Source of the DNA: Ephemerocybe angulata
Lineage: Eukaryota; Basidiomycota; Agaricomycetes; Agaricales; Psathyrellaceae
Length of the DNA stretch: 64,000 nucleotides
Direction: 5' to 3'
Assembly (NCBI GenBank): GCA_013368325.1
Contig: JAACJK010000168.1
Coordinates: 62,001-126,000 of the forward strand
Shown here: positions 1-10,400 of the stretch, in pieces
Layout of the letters: each line of letters begins with the position of its first letter
Numbering within the stretch: the first letter of the stretch is position 1
The notes under the pieces: generated by a model
What the model was told of the DNA's origin: nothing
The model's input: only the letters and a program-made list of their open reading frames with translations
Database searches by the model: none
Program-made: the position numbers and the translations under genes

Positions 1-1560
1 TAAAGCTCTCGCGCTAGCATATCCCCCCAGTCACACCGTCGCCTCCAGCCAGTCTCTAAGGATCAATGCGAGTCCATCACACTCCCATTCACCTAATATC
101 AGATCCAGCAGCGTAACACCAATCATCCGTCCGCTATCAAGGGCCAAACTTAGGGTGCCGATCCCAAGGGTGACGGTGATACTATTCTCAACCGACCGAC
201 CCATAGAGAATCCGACCCCAAATCAAACAGCTCGAAACATGAACGAAGAAGAGAAAACGCCGACTTGACCCGAGACCATACTGGGCATGCACAGACTCGC
301 AATAGAGGTCCCATGACGAGTTCCCGTCTCAGGTGGCAGGTTCGGGAGGTACGAGCTTCCTAGCTGAGTATCAATTTGGGTGAGCTGGACTGGGTGGACA
401 CACCTCCGCGAGCTCATTCATCCATGCTTCCACGTATCCACCTCCACGCACACTAGCCCGCGCATGTGTCGCCCAGGTCCACCCACCCGCACCCCTCCGT
501 GCACACAACTCCGACCCGCGCCCATGAGCCAAAAGCAGCACTCCGCTCAGTACCTCCACACCTCAGAAGAGGAAGCTCAAATACACCACAGCATCGCTTC
601 AAAAACACTCACCTCGATGACGCAGCCGGAGAACGCGCCCACGATTCTCGAGAATAAAGGACACCGAGAACTTTGGGGGAAACTGCGTGGGGCGAAGCGA
701 CACTGCGGAATGCGACAGAACAACCAGACGAACGGACGAAGCAACTCCGCATGGGCTGGTGCTTCGAGCGCCGAGGGAGCCATTTCAGATGCACTGAGAA
801 GGCGGGAACGACGGAGGCGGTACAAGCCGAGCCAGAGCTCGAACGCTTTGCCTCGCGTTCGCGCCTCAAATTGAGGAATGAGCGTTGAAAGACGATGCGA
901 TAGACGCAATACACGAGAGTGACCACTCCAATCGCGAACGACCGCACACGACAGCGAGCACACAGACATCCCAGCGAACGAACACACCGCACATCGAGCG
1001 CAAGGCCACACATCCACAGAGCCAAGGTCACGCGAAACCCCATCCTCGACCCCGCCCCGCCAACCACGTAAATAGAGAACATGGAGGGAAGGAAGGAGTG
1101 AAAAGAGAGGAGAACTCACGGAGAAAGCGCCATTATAGTCTCTGCGGTCTACCTCAAGCTCGCAAAGGCCCCCGGCAATTCCCACATCTCCTTCAGCGAG
1201 CTCGTAAGGCGCGCGTCAGCTGCAGAAACTTCCGTGTGGTACTTGAGCTGTGAGACGGCGACGACGGTGTCGTGTTGAGCGAGAGGTAGAGCGGATGGAG
1301 GAGGAAGGCGATGGGAACGAGGGAAATGGTTGCAGCAGTGGGTGGATCGAAGCGACGGAGACCGTAAACGAGAGGAATGGTGGGGCGAGGGCAGGGACGC
1401 CGATAGGGGATCCGTAGGAATGGAAGAAACGGACGCGAATGTGGCAGAGGGCGACGGGGTTGGGTAGATTGGAGAGAGCTGTGAGCAGTTATGGTAAGTC
1501 TCGATACAGCACCGATAATGAATGCCACTCACCCAAACGCCTCACACCCCACATCCAACG
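1..1560. other. Unassigned GC-rich stretch
   Basis: No gene could be recognised here. Several overlapping open frames exist on both strands (for example 380-874 plus and 577-1185 minus), but they are arginine, serine and proline rich with no domain, as expected for chance frames in GC-rich DNA. The minus strand at about 1150-1480 is pyrimidine rich and could hold diverged exons, but I could not assign it. It follows directly after the ATG18 fragment at 1582-1922 on the minus strand and does not resemble the next ATG18 exons, so homology to ATG18 ends at about 1580. Confidence 0.4.
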
Positions 1561-1581
1561 ACCCGTCTCACTGACGGACCC

Positions 1582-1922
1582 TTGGTGTTTACGATCTGCA
1601 GCATTCGGGGACTTGACTGTGTTTGGTCCGCCGCGCCACGAGCGCGATCGGCGACGTGCAGAACAGCATCTCCACGTCCCCCTTAATAGCCCCATCATCT
1701 ACCCACCCAAATTCTGCTTCCCCTCCCCACCCCAAAAAGACGAAACGAAGCACGCACTCATTGTATAGACGCGCCCGAACGGGTCGCAACTAGTGATGCT
1801 GTACCCCGCGCTTCGTGCCTAGAGAGATGCACCTGCGCACGGGCCGTGAGCAAGAGTCCCCGCAGGCCCATGCACGAAAAGACTTGGTTGAAGTTGGCGA
1901 AGAGCATGTTCTGGTCCGCCAT
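1582..1922 (-). pseudogene. ATG18/PROPPIN N-terminal fragment (copy A)
   Basis: Decayed first exons of an autophagy PROPPIN (ATG18 family, a seven-bladed beta-propeller that binds PI3P on autophagic membranes). Reading on the minus strand, the ATG at 1922 opens MADQNMLFANFNQVFSC, the usual PROPPIN start. After an intron-like gap, 1819-1755 encodes GTKRGYSITSCDPFGRVYTM in pieces of two frames because of an extra G near 1806. Then 1695-1582 encodes GDVEMLFCTSPIALV and, after a one-base deletion, ADQTQSSPRMLQIVNTK. The fragment stops where the next exon should start; the later blades and the FRRG lipid-binding motif are absent. Intron positions match the other copies in this window, so this is a DNA copy, not a retroposed mRNA. 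Two frameshifts make it a pseudogene. The family call is from motif recognition. Confidence 0.8.
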
Positions 1923-2157
1923 CGTGTCAGCAGGCGACGCTTCGTCGACTGAGCGATTTCCGCTACGTAAGTAGTGGGTCTCTGTCGGAGCAAAAACTGG
2001 CTAACAAAAAGCGATCGGTCCGGGTTTTTAGAGAAGTCTTCCCACCGTACTAAAGGAGTAACACACATCATCGCACCTTTCCCCTTTGTGAAACGCGATA
2101 TCTTTCGCTCTTTCGATAGTTTCATTTTTCATACCTCTTAATTTCAACATGATGTAC

Positions 2158-2741
2158 TGTTGTGAACACCGGTCAGCCTACTCATTTTCTCTTCTTTTCC
2201 TTTCCTTTTGTTGTTCTTTCAGTATGCCTTGGTGGCTGTGCAGATGCCCTCCGAAACTCCGAATGACCTCCGATAATTCCGATGCCCATGTGGCTGTGCA
2301 CCTGCACACCTTTCCACACCTTTGCTCACTTGAGCCTTCCCCTCACTTCATGTACAGCATGTCCGTGGTTCTTATTCTCATGCACAGCACCTTCGTGCTT
2401 CTTGTTCTCATGCACAGCACCTTTCACATCTTTGTTCTCAGGTGCATTGTTCTTTTGATTATATTGACTCTTCTTGTTCTCGGGATCATTCTATTGTTCT
2501 ATTTTCGTTCGAGATCATCTGGACACATATATACTCGTAGCTACTCGTTCATTATTCCCCACTTGATCTCTTTGACTATACAGGTACATAGTCGCTTCGC
2601 TCCTATTCCCTGTATCTTATTTACCTTTGACTATACAGCTCTTGTATCTGCATCGCTGCTCGTCGCTCGTCCGACCTCTGCTCCTCTGCTCTCTGCTCTC
2701 TGCTCGTCGCTCGTCCGACATCAGCCGGCGTCTTCGCCACA
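2158..2741 (+). mobile_element. Solo LTR, related to the Gypsy-B LTR
   Basis: A 584-bp sequence that begins TGTTGTGAACACCGG and ends TCTTCGCCACA, flanked by the 5-bp target duplication TGTAC (2153-2157 and 2742-2746). It is homologous along its length to the 550-bp LTRs of the Gypsy at 20125-27953 (reverse orientation there) but is longer and diverged in its middle part. No internal retroelement sequence is attached, so it is a solo LTR left by LTR-LTR recombination. It sits exactly at the start codon of the chromodomain gene at 2741-3016. Confidence 0.88.
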
Positions 2742-3016
2742 TGTACGATCCTACCTACAAGTGTCCTCCTCTCGCCTACTGTTCTGCCAATATTTCTCGT
2801 TTGCCCCCTGAAGTCGACGCCCAGGGAGATGCACGTTGGTATATTAACAACATCGTCGATTGTATTCAGCTCGACGACGATTATTTTTACCGTGTCCGCT
2901 GGTTGACCTGTTCGGAGGCTGAAGATACTTGGGAGAAGGAGGAGGATTTGCAAGGGAGTGCTGCCCTGAGGAAGTGGCGCTATTACCAGCAAATTGTTCG
3001 TATTCGCCCTCGTTAA
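2741..3016 (+). CDS. Small chromodomain protein, start codon hit by solo LTR
   Basis: A 91-residue frame ending at TAA 3014-3016. Residues about 30-82 look like a chromodomain: an alternating segment IVDCIQLDDDYFYRVRWL with aromatic residues, then a tryptophan in DTWEKEEDL, as in fold positions that bind methyl-lysine peptides. In the empty site the gene would start ATG ATG TAC GAT at 2149. The solo LTR inserted between ATGTAC repeats, and its last base (A2741) with the duplicated TGTAC rebuilds an in-frame ATG, so the coding frame is intact although the promoter is now the LTR. Chromodomains are also common in retroelement integrases, but no integrase sequence is next to this one. Expression is unknown; it may be an orphan host gene or an accessory frame of the neighbouring Helitron. 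Confidence 0.5.
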   Translation: MYDPTYKCPPLAYCSANISRLPPEVDAQGDARWYINNIVDCIQLDDDYFYRVRWLTCSEAEDTWEKEEDLQGSAALRKWRYYQQIVRIRPR

Positions 3017-3324
3017 CGTTGTGTTGCTGACTGCGCTTATGTTGATTTGAGCAGCCTTGGACTTTGCCTATCACCACTATCGTCGATAGTCGTCCTTACT
3101 CAAACTGCAGAGCATTCTAAACATTATGATATCACCACTCCGTACGCTCCTATCTCCTTCTGGGTGAATGTGCTAAATTTGGCCAGGTCTTACAGCCAAC
3201 TCGTCTCAAACGTTTCTGGAGCACTCAAAACTCCACATAATTCCGTCCAGTGTCTTGCGAGTTTCACTATGAGAATGACGATGAAATCTGTGTCTCATGC
3301 CCCACTGCCCTGTAACATATATAT

Positions 3325-3631
3325 ATGTCTGTACCATTCTCGACTCTTCTCGTGTCTTATCTTGCTGCTATCATGTACTCTTTCACTGTCAACAATCGTC
3401 CTGTCGCCGTCGCTCGGTCTACCCTACCGCACACTGTTGTGTCCTCTGTCGGCGAGCCTGCTCGGGTCCCAAATTTGCAGTTCACAGCTCGTGCAGCTAT
3501 GCATGCATGGAGGGTGCCTTACTCTCCCGTCTATGTCGTTCTTCCTCCTGGGCTAGACATCGTTCTTGGCTCGGACACACTTGGTGCTCTCGGTTTGGAT
3601 CTGTCCTCTTTGATGGTGGTGGATGTGCCTG
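3325..3631 (+). CDS. Helitron protein, first exon (retropepsin-like segment)
   Basis: ATG 3325 follows an in-frame TAA at 3313. The segment has FTVNNRPVAVARSTLPHTVV and then VVLPPGLDIVLGSDTLGAL. The second motif resembles the conserved end of retroviral-type aspartic proteases, where an L-G-x-D-x-L element follows a beta strand. The catalytic D-S/T-G that should lie in the first motif is not present, so if this is such a fold it is inactive. The exon ends at G3631 before a GTGTGT donor. The matching acceptor CGCTAG ends at 15991; without the Copia this intron is 49 bp, and the joined frame reads VVDVP then DHPGLAPSV. The first-exon assignment rests on this clean phase match. The protease resemblance is weaker than the gene join. 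Confidence 0.5.
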
Positions 3632-3661
3632 GTGTGTCTGTGCATCTTTTATTGTACTATG

Positions 3662-4000
3662 TGTTAGAAGGCAATGCTTATGTTACCTTCATCATCATTT
3701 GATACATAGCTTTTCGACGCTTCTTTCATTTCATCATTCTATCTGTCATTCTTTCATCATTCTATTCTATCAATCATTCCATCTATCATTCTATTGATGG
3801 TTGTCACTTTATTGTTCTATAGATAGATCGATCATTGTTCTCATACAGTATATAGTCCACACTGTGAGCGGTTGAGTCCCCATCGAACTCTTCCCACTCA
3901 CAGGTGCGTATCATGTATATCGTATAGTTATTACAAGCCTAATCGAACTCTTCCCACTCACAGACGTGGTCAGAACTTATCCAAACTTAACAGTTTGATA
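3662..4000 (+). repeat. Copia 5' LTR
   Basis: 339 bp, TGTTAG...TTTGATA. It contains the duplicated block ATCGAACTCTTCCCACTCAC (once near 3889 and again near 3942) and a TATA-like GTATATAG at 3848-3855, a plausible promoter for the element. It differs from the 3' LTR at three positions, all in its first 75 bases. Confidence 0.92.
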
Positions 4001-4230
4001 AGTTATGAGCCCCGGGCTCCTCTGATAAGCAACACTTGTTTTGTAATCAGACACCGCGTGTTATCGCTACCATCGCCCGTTACGATCACCATCCGACCTC
4101 ACCCTCGCTCCCCTCGCTATCTCGGAGTTATACTCCTCTTAGCATCATTCCACTATTCTTGTGGTGATTTTCGCCCAAGAGTGCTCCCCTCCATTACTCC
4201 CCTACTTGCTCTTCCACAAGTCCTCTCGCT

Positions 4231-5229
4231 ATGGCAACAGACAACACGTCCAGCTCTGAAAGCATGGTCATGCTGACCGATGCTACCTTCCAGCAATGGA
4301 AGAACAACGTCGTCAACAAGTCGTTCAGCTTCTGCGCCCACGACATCCTCACTAGGGCAGAGGAATTCCCTCTTTCCGGCTCTGCATCGGAGAAGGCGTT
4401 CTTCAACCAAGCGCGATCCAAAACCATCGGCTACATCCGCAGCACCCTCGACCATGCTCAGATTGAGAATCTCCTCGCAGGGATTCCCATGAACGACCTC
4501 CCCGCTATCTGGGAAGCTCTCCTGGAAACCTACGAGTCCAAGACCTCTGGATCTCGTGCTACCGTCCTCCAGGAGCTTGTCAGCCTCCACAAGGGAGACG
4601 CCAGCCACGAGGAAGAAGGCTATGCTGACTTCGGATCTCGTGCTCTCGCCCTTGGAGCTCGCCTCGCAAACCTGCTCCCCTCTCCACCTGTCTATACCGC
4701 ATCATCCTACGTCCGAGCCACGAACACCTACACGGCTTCAACGTACACTGACGGATACAGCGCAGCCAAGCTCACCGAGGACCTGGCACTCAGCATGATT
4801 GCCATCGGTCTCATTGGCAAGGACGACGAGATGCTTCGGCACACTCTCAACCACCTCGACGAGAGCACCATGAACGCCTCGGAGATCCTCAAACATCTCC
4901 GAAAGTCCGACGTTCTCAAGCAGAACACTGCCAATGCCGAGGCATCTGCCCTTCGCGCCTCTGGAAGCACCAGCAAGACGCCAAAGTACAAGTGCAGGAT
5001 CCATGGCGCACAGAACTCCCATGGGTCTGAGGACTGCTACCAACTCAAGAAGAGGGCAAACAAGAAGGCGCTGAAGGCTCAGGAAGCCAACGCTGCCTCT
5101 TCCTCCTCTACCTCTGCTCCCAACAACGACCAGAAGGCCATGCTCGCTCAAGTTGCCCACATCGCAAGTCCCCTCGTCCGCCGCTCTACCCGTACGCCCA
5201 CTGACACTTCCTGGAACCCAGACTCAGGT
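4231..5229 (+). CDS. Copia Gag and start of protease (first part of gag-pol)
   Basis: Encodes residues 1-333 of a Copia polyprotein of about 1562 residues. Residues 1-230 form the Gag part (UBN2/Copia-type gag, opening MATDNTSSSESMVML). Residues 255-269 carry a zinc-knuckle-like CRIHGAQNSHGSEDC, of the form C-x2-H-x5-H-x4-C rather than the classic CCHC spacing. The frame reaches WNPDSG, the first half of the protease active-site motif D-S-G-A-T, where the Gypsy inserted. Gag packages the element RNA in cytoplasmic particles. Start chosen at the first ATG after the leader; there is no competing upstream ATG in frame. Confidence 0.9.
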
Positions 5230-5724
5230 TGTTACGACCTGGATGATCTATTTATTCTTTTCCTTTTCCTTTTCTTTTTCTTTATTTCTTATCTTTCATT
5301 TCTCTACCTTTCTATTATTACAAGACGTGTCTCGATCACATGACACAGCACGTGCGATCACATGCACAGGTCACCTGTTACATCACGGGACCAGCACAGC
5401 ATCAGTCAGCACCTCAGTCAGCATGACATCATATGCACAGCACTCACACAGCTCTTCGACTCATACACGGTCATTTCTTACATAGCGTTCCACAGCTTCT
5501 GCACAGTATGTACAGCCTCGTATAGCCATAGTCACGTCACGGTCACGAAGCATAGCAGTATATAACCTAGGTAGACCTCACTGTATTTCCCCAGTCTTTA
5601 GCTGGTCAATATCACGGCCTTGTCTACAAGTCTCTCGCCTTGATTCTCTCACTTCTTCTCTCTCTCTCTCGTCTTCTGTCCTAAGTTAGGGTTAGCAGCG
5701 CACCAGACTGGTCGTTCGCTGACA
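5230..5724 (+). repeat. Gypsy-A copy 1, 5' LTR
   Basis: 495 bp. It has a long T/C-rich tract after the first 20 bases, several CA/TG-rich repeats, a TATA-like GTATATAACC at 5558-5567 and a CT repeat near 5660. TTAGGGTTAG, one and a half telomere units, lies at 5687-5696 close to the 3' end. Confidence 0.93.
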
Positions 5725-6292
5725 ATAGCTAAAGACTTCCTTCGTCGCCGATCACCTCGATCCTCGACGCCATCACCACTCTCAACAACCATCAAACCTT
5801 GCCCGCGCCTAGGCGTGTGTTCCCTTATTTCATTTTCACACTATCCTCTTTTAGCCCAAGCAACGCCCCTCTGTAGGAGGCAGCACCTTGGAGAGCGCGA
5901 GACTTTAGGTCTTAAGCACGTAGCGTAGAAGCCCCACTGTGAGAGGCCCAGACTTCTGATCTTCCCCGTTCGTTGTGATCTTCGATAACGGGAAGCTAAG
6001 AACCTGGTAACCGGTACTCAGAGCGATCAAGAGCTACGGCTCGGGCTTAGTTTACAAATTCCCCTTTTACCCCTTTTTCTCCTGCCCAATTAGGCCCTTT
6101 GTAGTTTGTCAACGGTCACTCTAGTCTACGTAGACACATTCCGTGAGAGACGCCATCTCGGAGATAGCAACTCGATCTCCACGACCTCAAGCAAAATCGC
6201 ATTGCGTAGACTGTACGGTATATCCTGCAGCCTGACGCATAGGATCGGACCGAGTATCCGCACAAGCAACCCCCTATCCCACATCGCCCACT

Positions 6293-7447
6293 ATGGCAGA
6301 AGCCCTCCAGTCCGCCATGGCCACCCTGGCGTCGACTATGACCAATCTTGGAAACATCGTCGCCTCTTTCGCATCAACCTTTGACCGAAGCTCTTCCGAA
6401 CTCTCCACCGCTGCAACAAACCTCGCTAACGCCTCCGAGGAACAGGCTGTCCTCACCCAAAAACAGACCCAACTCGCCGAGGAACTTGCCAAGCAACGAG
6501 CCATTTCTACGCTCAAGAAACTGAAACCCGACCCTCCGAAAGAATTCAATGGAGCTCCTGAAAGAGCAGGAGGCTTCATCGCAGAACTGGAAATGTACTA
6601 CGACATCATGGAAGTCGACGACGCAAAGCAACGGATCATTTTCGCCCTTTCCAAGATCAAAGGAGGAACGAACGACATGGCTAGTCATTGGGCGGACAGC
6701 CAGAGAACTTTCATGAGGAACCACGAACCGACAGCTGACGAACCAACCTACTTCAAGAACTGGAAGCAATTCTTCGTTACGTTCAACAGCCACTTCGTCA
6801 TCCAGAACGTCTCGGAAGCTGCCATCGACAAGATGCGCACCCTGGTCCAAGGCAGCTCCACCTGCGAAGAGTATACTATCCTCTTCCAGGGGTACTCGAC
6901 CCAGTCTGGATATAACGAACCGGCCATGCTTGCCGAGTACAAGCGAGGACTGAACAAGGCACTCAGGGATAAGATCTACGGACTGATCCCGATGCCTACG
7001 ACACTGGACGATTGGGCCAAGAAGGCATGCACCCTGGACAGACAGTTCCGCCTATCAAAAGGGGAACGAAACAATGAACAGACCACCCAAAGGAGATGGA
7101 CTCCAAGGGAGAACAATCGACCCACGCACTACGCCACAACCCCGGCTCGTGATCCCAACGCCATGGACATAGATCGCAATCGCTCCCCTCTCATCTGCTA
7201 CACTTGTGGGAAACCCGGTCACCGATCCGACTCCTGCAGGCAGGCTGTACCCGACGTCAGCTGTGCCTACTGCAAGGCCAAAGGACACAAGATCGCCGAC
7301 TGCAAGTCCCCCAACAAGAAACCCTTTGCCCCATTTGCCAAAGACACTGCCGCTCCTCCCCAGTACACTCGCGTCAACGACTTCGACCTTTCCGCTATGC
7401 CCGAATCCGAGATTGAGGCCCTCAAAGCCAAGTTGAAGGATTTTTAA
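6293..7447 (+). CDS. Gypsy-A Gag
   Basis: 384 residues. An N-terminal helical, coiled-coil-like region rich in A, T and Q (residues 1-75) precedes a retrotransposon-gag core (about 80-240) and two CCHC zinc knuckles, CYTCGKPGHRSDSC (about 302-315) and CAYCKAKGHKIADC (about 323-336), which bind the element RNA. It ends at TAA 7445-7447. Pol starts 32 bases downstream in another frame. The end of gag carries a run GGATTTTTAAAGGG followed by a short inverted repeat around CTCGAGCGCCCAAGCGAG, which could serve programmed frameshifting or reinitiation; this is inference only. Confidence 0.92.
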   Translation: MAEALQSAMATLASTMTNLGNIVASFASTFDRSSSELSTAATNLANASEEQAVLTQKQTQLAEELAKQRAISTLKKLKPDPPKEFNGAPERAGGFIAELEMYYDIMEVDDAKQRIIFALSKIKGGTNDMASHWADSQRTFMRNHEPTADEPTYFKNWKQFFVTFNSHFVIQNVSEAAIDKMRTLVQGSSTCEEYTILFQGYSTQSGYNEPAMLAEYKRGLNKALRDKIYGLIPMPTTLDDWAKKACTLDRQFRLSKGERNNEQTTQRRWTPRENNRPTHYATTPARDPNAMDIDRNRSPLICYTCGKPGHRSDSCRQAVPDVSCAYCKAKGHKIADCKSPNKKPFAPFAKDTAAPPQYTRVNDFDLSAMPESEIEALKAKLKDF

Positions 7448-7479
7448 AGGGACCACTCGAGCGCCCAAGCGAGCTGGTC

Positions 7480-10400
7480 ATGGACTCTCAGATTCTGATA
7501 CCCGACGTAATATGCCCCATCCCCAATAAATTATATTTCGACGAAGAATCAGAGAACCAGGGCAGATTTAAAGGAAAGAAAGGAAAACCAGGAACGGCAG
7601 AATGGGTCGCGCAGCGACTTGATGATAGCCCCGATCGAGCAGTAGGACTTCTTCTTGCGTGGACACATCACAAGAAGGTCCGAGAAGTAGGAGATGAACT
7701 CGTTGCCAAACTCCGAAAGCTCACAGACACCGAAGTAGTAGAAGCACTGGACAGCCTTGCAACTCCCAAACAATACATAAGGAGTTTAAGGACGGACAGG
7801 CAGCTTACAGCCAACATCGTCGCAAGCACACGCGATGATAAGCGAAGCTTCTCTATCGAAGGTCTTATCGACTGTGGGTCTACCGGAAGTTGTATTGATG
7901 CTGCATTCGTCAAAGAAGAAGGGATCAACACGAGACAGCTACCCCTTCCTATACCAGTCTATAACGCTGATGGAAGTCCAAACAACAACGGACCCATTAC
8001 CGAAGTAGTGGAACTCTTCATCAAAATCAAGGACCACACGGAACGCATCGAGCTAGCTGTTTCGAACCTTGACAAGTCGAAGATCTTCCTAGGAATGGAC
8101 TGGCTGGAGAAACACAATCCCTCTATCGATTGGCAGAAGAAGGAGATCTTATTCAACCGATGCCCACTCGAATGCACGCCGCTCATAACTGGTGACCCCG
8201 AATCAGACGAGATCAAATGGGAAGAGATCGAGGTCGGAGATCGACTGCTAGCCATCGATATCCAAGGAGAGATCAAAATAAGGGCTTTCCAAACCACTGC
8301 CTCTAAAATTGCCGAAACCAAGCACAAGGCAACAAAAGAGCGCACATTCGAAGAAGCAGTCCCAAAATGCTATCATGGCTTCAAGGACGTCTTCTCGAAG
8401 GAAGCCTTTGATGAACTCCCTCCAAGGCGAGCATGGGACCATGCGATCGAACTCATACCTGGAGCAGAAGTGATGGACAGTCGAATCTATCTCCTGAACC
8501 CAGAAGAGCAGAGGCAACTAGACGCTTTTCTGGAAGAAAACCTCAAATCAGGAAGGATCAGACCATCGAAGTCACCGATGGGAGCACCCCTCTTCTTCGT
8601 CAAAAAGAAAGACGGTACTCTACGACCTGTCCAAGACTACAGATGGCTGAATGAGATTACGATCACCAACCGATATCCCCTTCCACTCATCCAAGAACTC
8701 ATCGACAAACTCCGAGGAGCACGGTACTATTCCAAGATCGACATCCGATGGGGTTTCAATAACGTCCGAATCAAAGAAGGAGACGAATGGAAAGCAGCCT
8801 TTCGCACCAACCGCGGGCTGTTTGAACCCCTCGTTATGTTCTTCGGTCTCAAGAACTCACCTGCCACATTCCAGACCATGATGAATGCACTCTTCCGAGA
8901 TCTCATCAACGATGGACACGTTGTCATCTACATGGACGACATCCTAATCTTTACCAACACTCTGGAGGAACATCGGAAACTAGTCACCAAAGTTCTGGAA
9001 AGGCTACGGCGATACAAGCTATTTGCCAAACCCGACAAGTGCTCCTTTGAACAAACGGAAGTCGAGTACCTTGGAGTCATCGTCTCCCACAACAAGGTTC
9101 GCATGGATCCAGAAAAGGTCAAAGCCGTCAGAGACTGGCCAGCCCCAACATCTGTCAAAGGAGTCCAGCAGTTCTTAGGATTTGCCAACTTCTACCGAAG
9201 ATTCATCGAAGGGTTTGGAGGACTAGCGAGACCACTCTCGGGACTCACGGGAAAGAAGGAATGGGAGTGGGGAAAGGAGCAAGAGGAAGCCTTCAAGGAG
9301 ATAAAACGGAGAATCACAACGGCACCTGTACTTACCATGCCCAACGACAAAGGGAAATTCCGAATCGAATGTGATGCATCAGATTTCGCCATCGGTGCCA
9401 TCCTATTGCAGCAACAACTAGATGGGAAATGGAAACCAATTGCATTCTTGTCCCACGCCCTTAACCCGACGGAGCGGAACTACGAGATCTACGATAAGGA
9501 GCTACTCGCCATCATGACTGCGCTATCTGAATGGAGACAATACCTGCTTGGAGCTGAGGAAATCTTCGAATGTCACACAGACCACAAGAACCTTAGCTAC
9601 TTTAGGAAACCCCAGAAGCTCAACCGGAGACAAGCGAGGTGGACCACCGAGATGCAAGACTACAACTTCACACTCCATCACCGACCCGGGAGAACCATGA
9701 CTAAGGCAGATGCCCTATCTAGACGAGATGGCTATAACAAAGGAGAACGAGACAACGAAAACGTCACGGTCCTGAAATCCGAGTGGTTCCGAGCGCTCTC
9801 CATCGAAACAGACCAAGATGTTATGCGACGGATCTTGAAGGTGTGCAGGAATAGGGACAAGTCGGTAGAGAAAGCACTCTCACAGAAGGAAGATGGATGG
9901 GAAGAAACGGAAGATGGCATCATCACCTGGAAAGGACGGATTTACGTACCAGTAGACAAAAAGCTACGGGAAGAAATCATCAGACAGCACCATGACGCTC
10001 CCACCGCCGGACACCCGGGACAGTACAAAACCCGAGAACTCATCACGCGAAATTACTGGTGGCCCAAGATCCAGGACTCAATCCGACGATACGTAGAAGG
10101 ATGTGAAGCCTGTCAAAGGACGAAACCCAAACGCACTTCCCCAGCAGCCCCATTAGTCCCAAACGAGATTCCGTCCAGACCCTGGGAAATCATCTCTATC
10201 GATATGATCGGACCACTACCCGAGTCCAACGGAAGTAATGCCATACTTGTGATTGTCGACAGATTCTCCAAGAAGATCGAAGCCATACCCACAACCACCG
10301 AGCTGACGTCTAAAGGAGTAGCCGAACTATACAGGGACTATGTTTTCCGACACCACGGTCTTCCCCAAAAGGTCATCAGCGATCGAGGAACCCAGTTCGT

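Noticed and set aside
1149..1532. Serine and proline rich frames on the minus strand after ATG18 copy A
   Set aside because: Could be exons, but neither matches ATG18 nor any family I know, and both overlapping frames are equally plausible.
3047..3556. 169-codon frame upstream of the Helitron exon
   Set aside because: Hydrophobic and low in motif content, in a different frame from the Helitron gene; the phase-matched join at 3631/15992 favours the 3325 frame.
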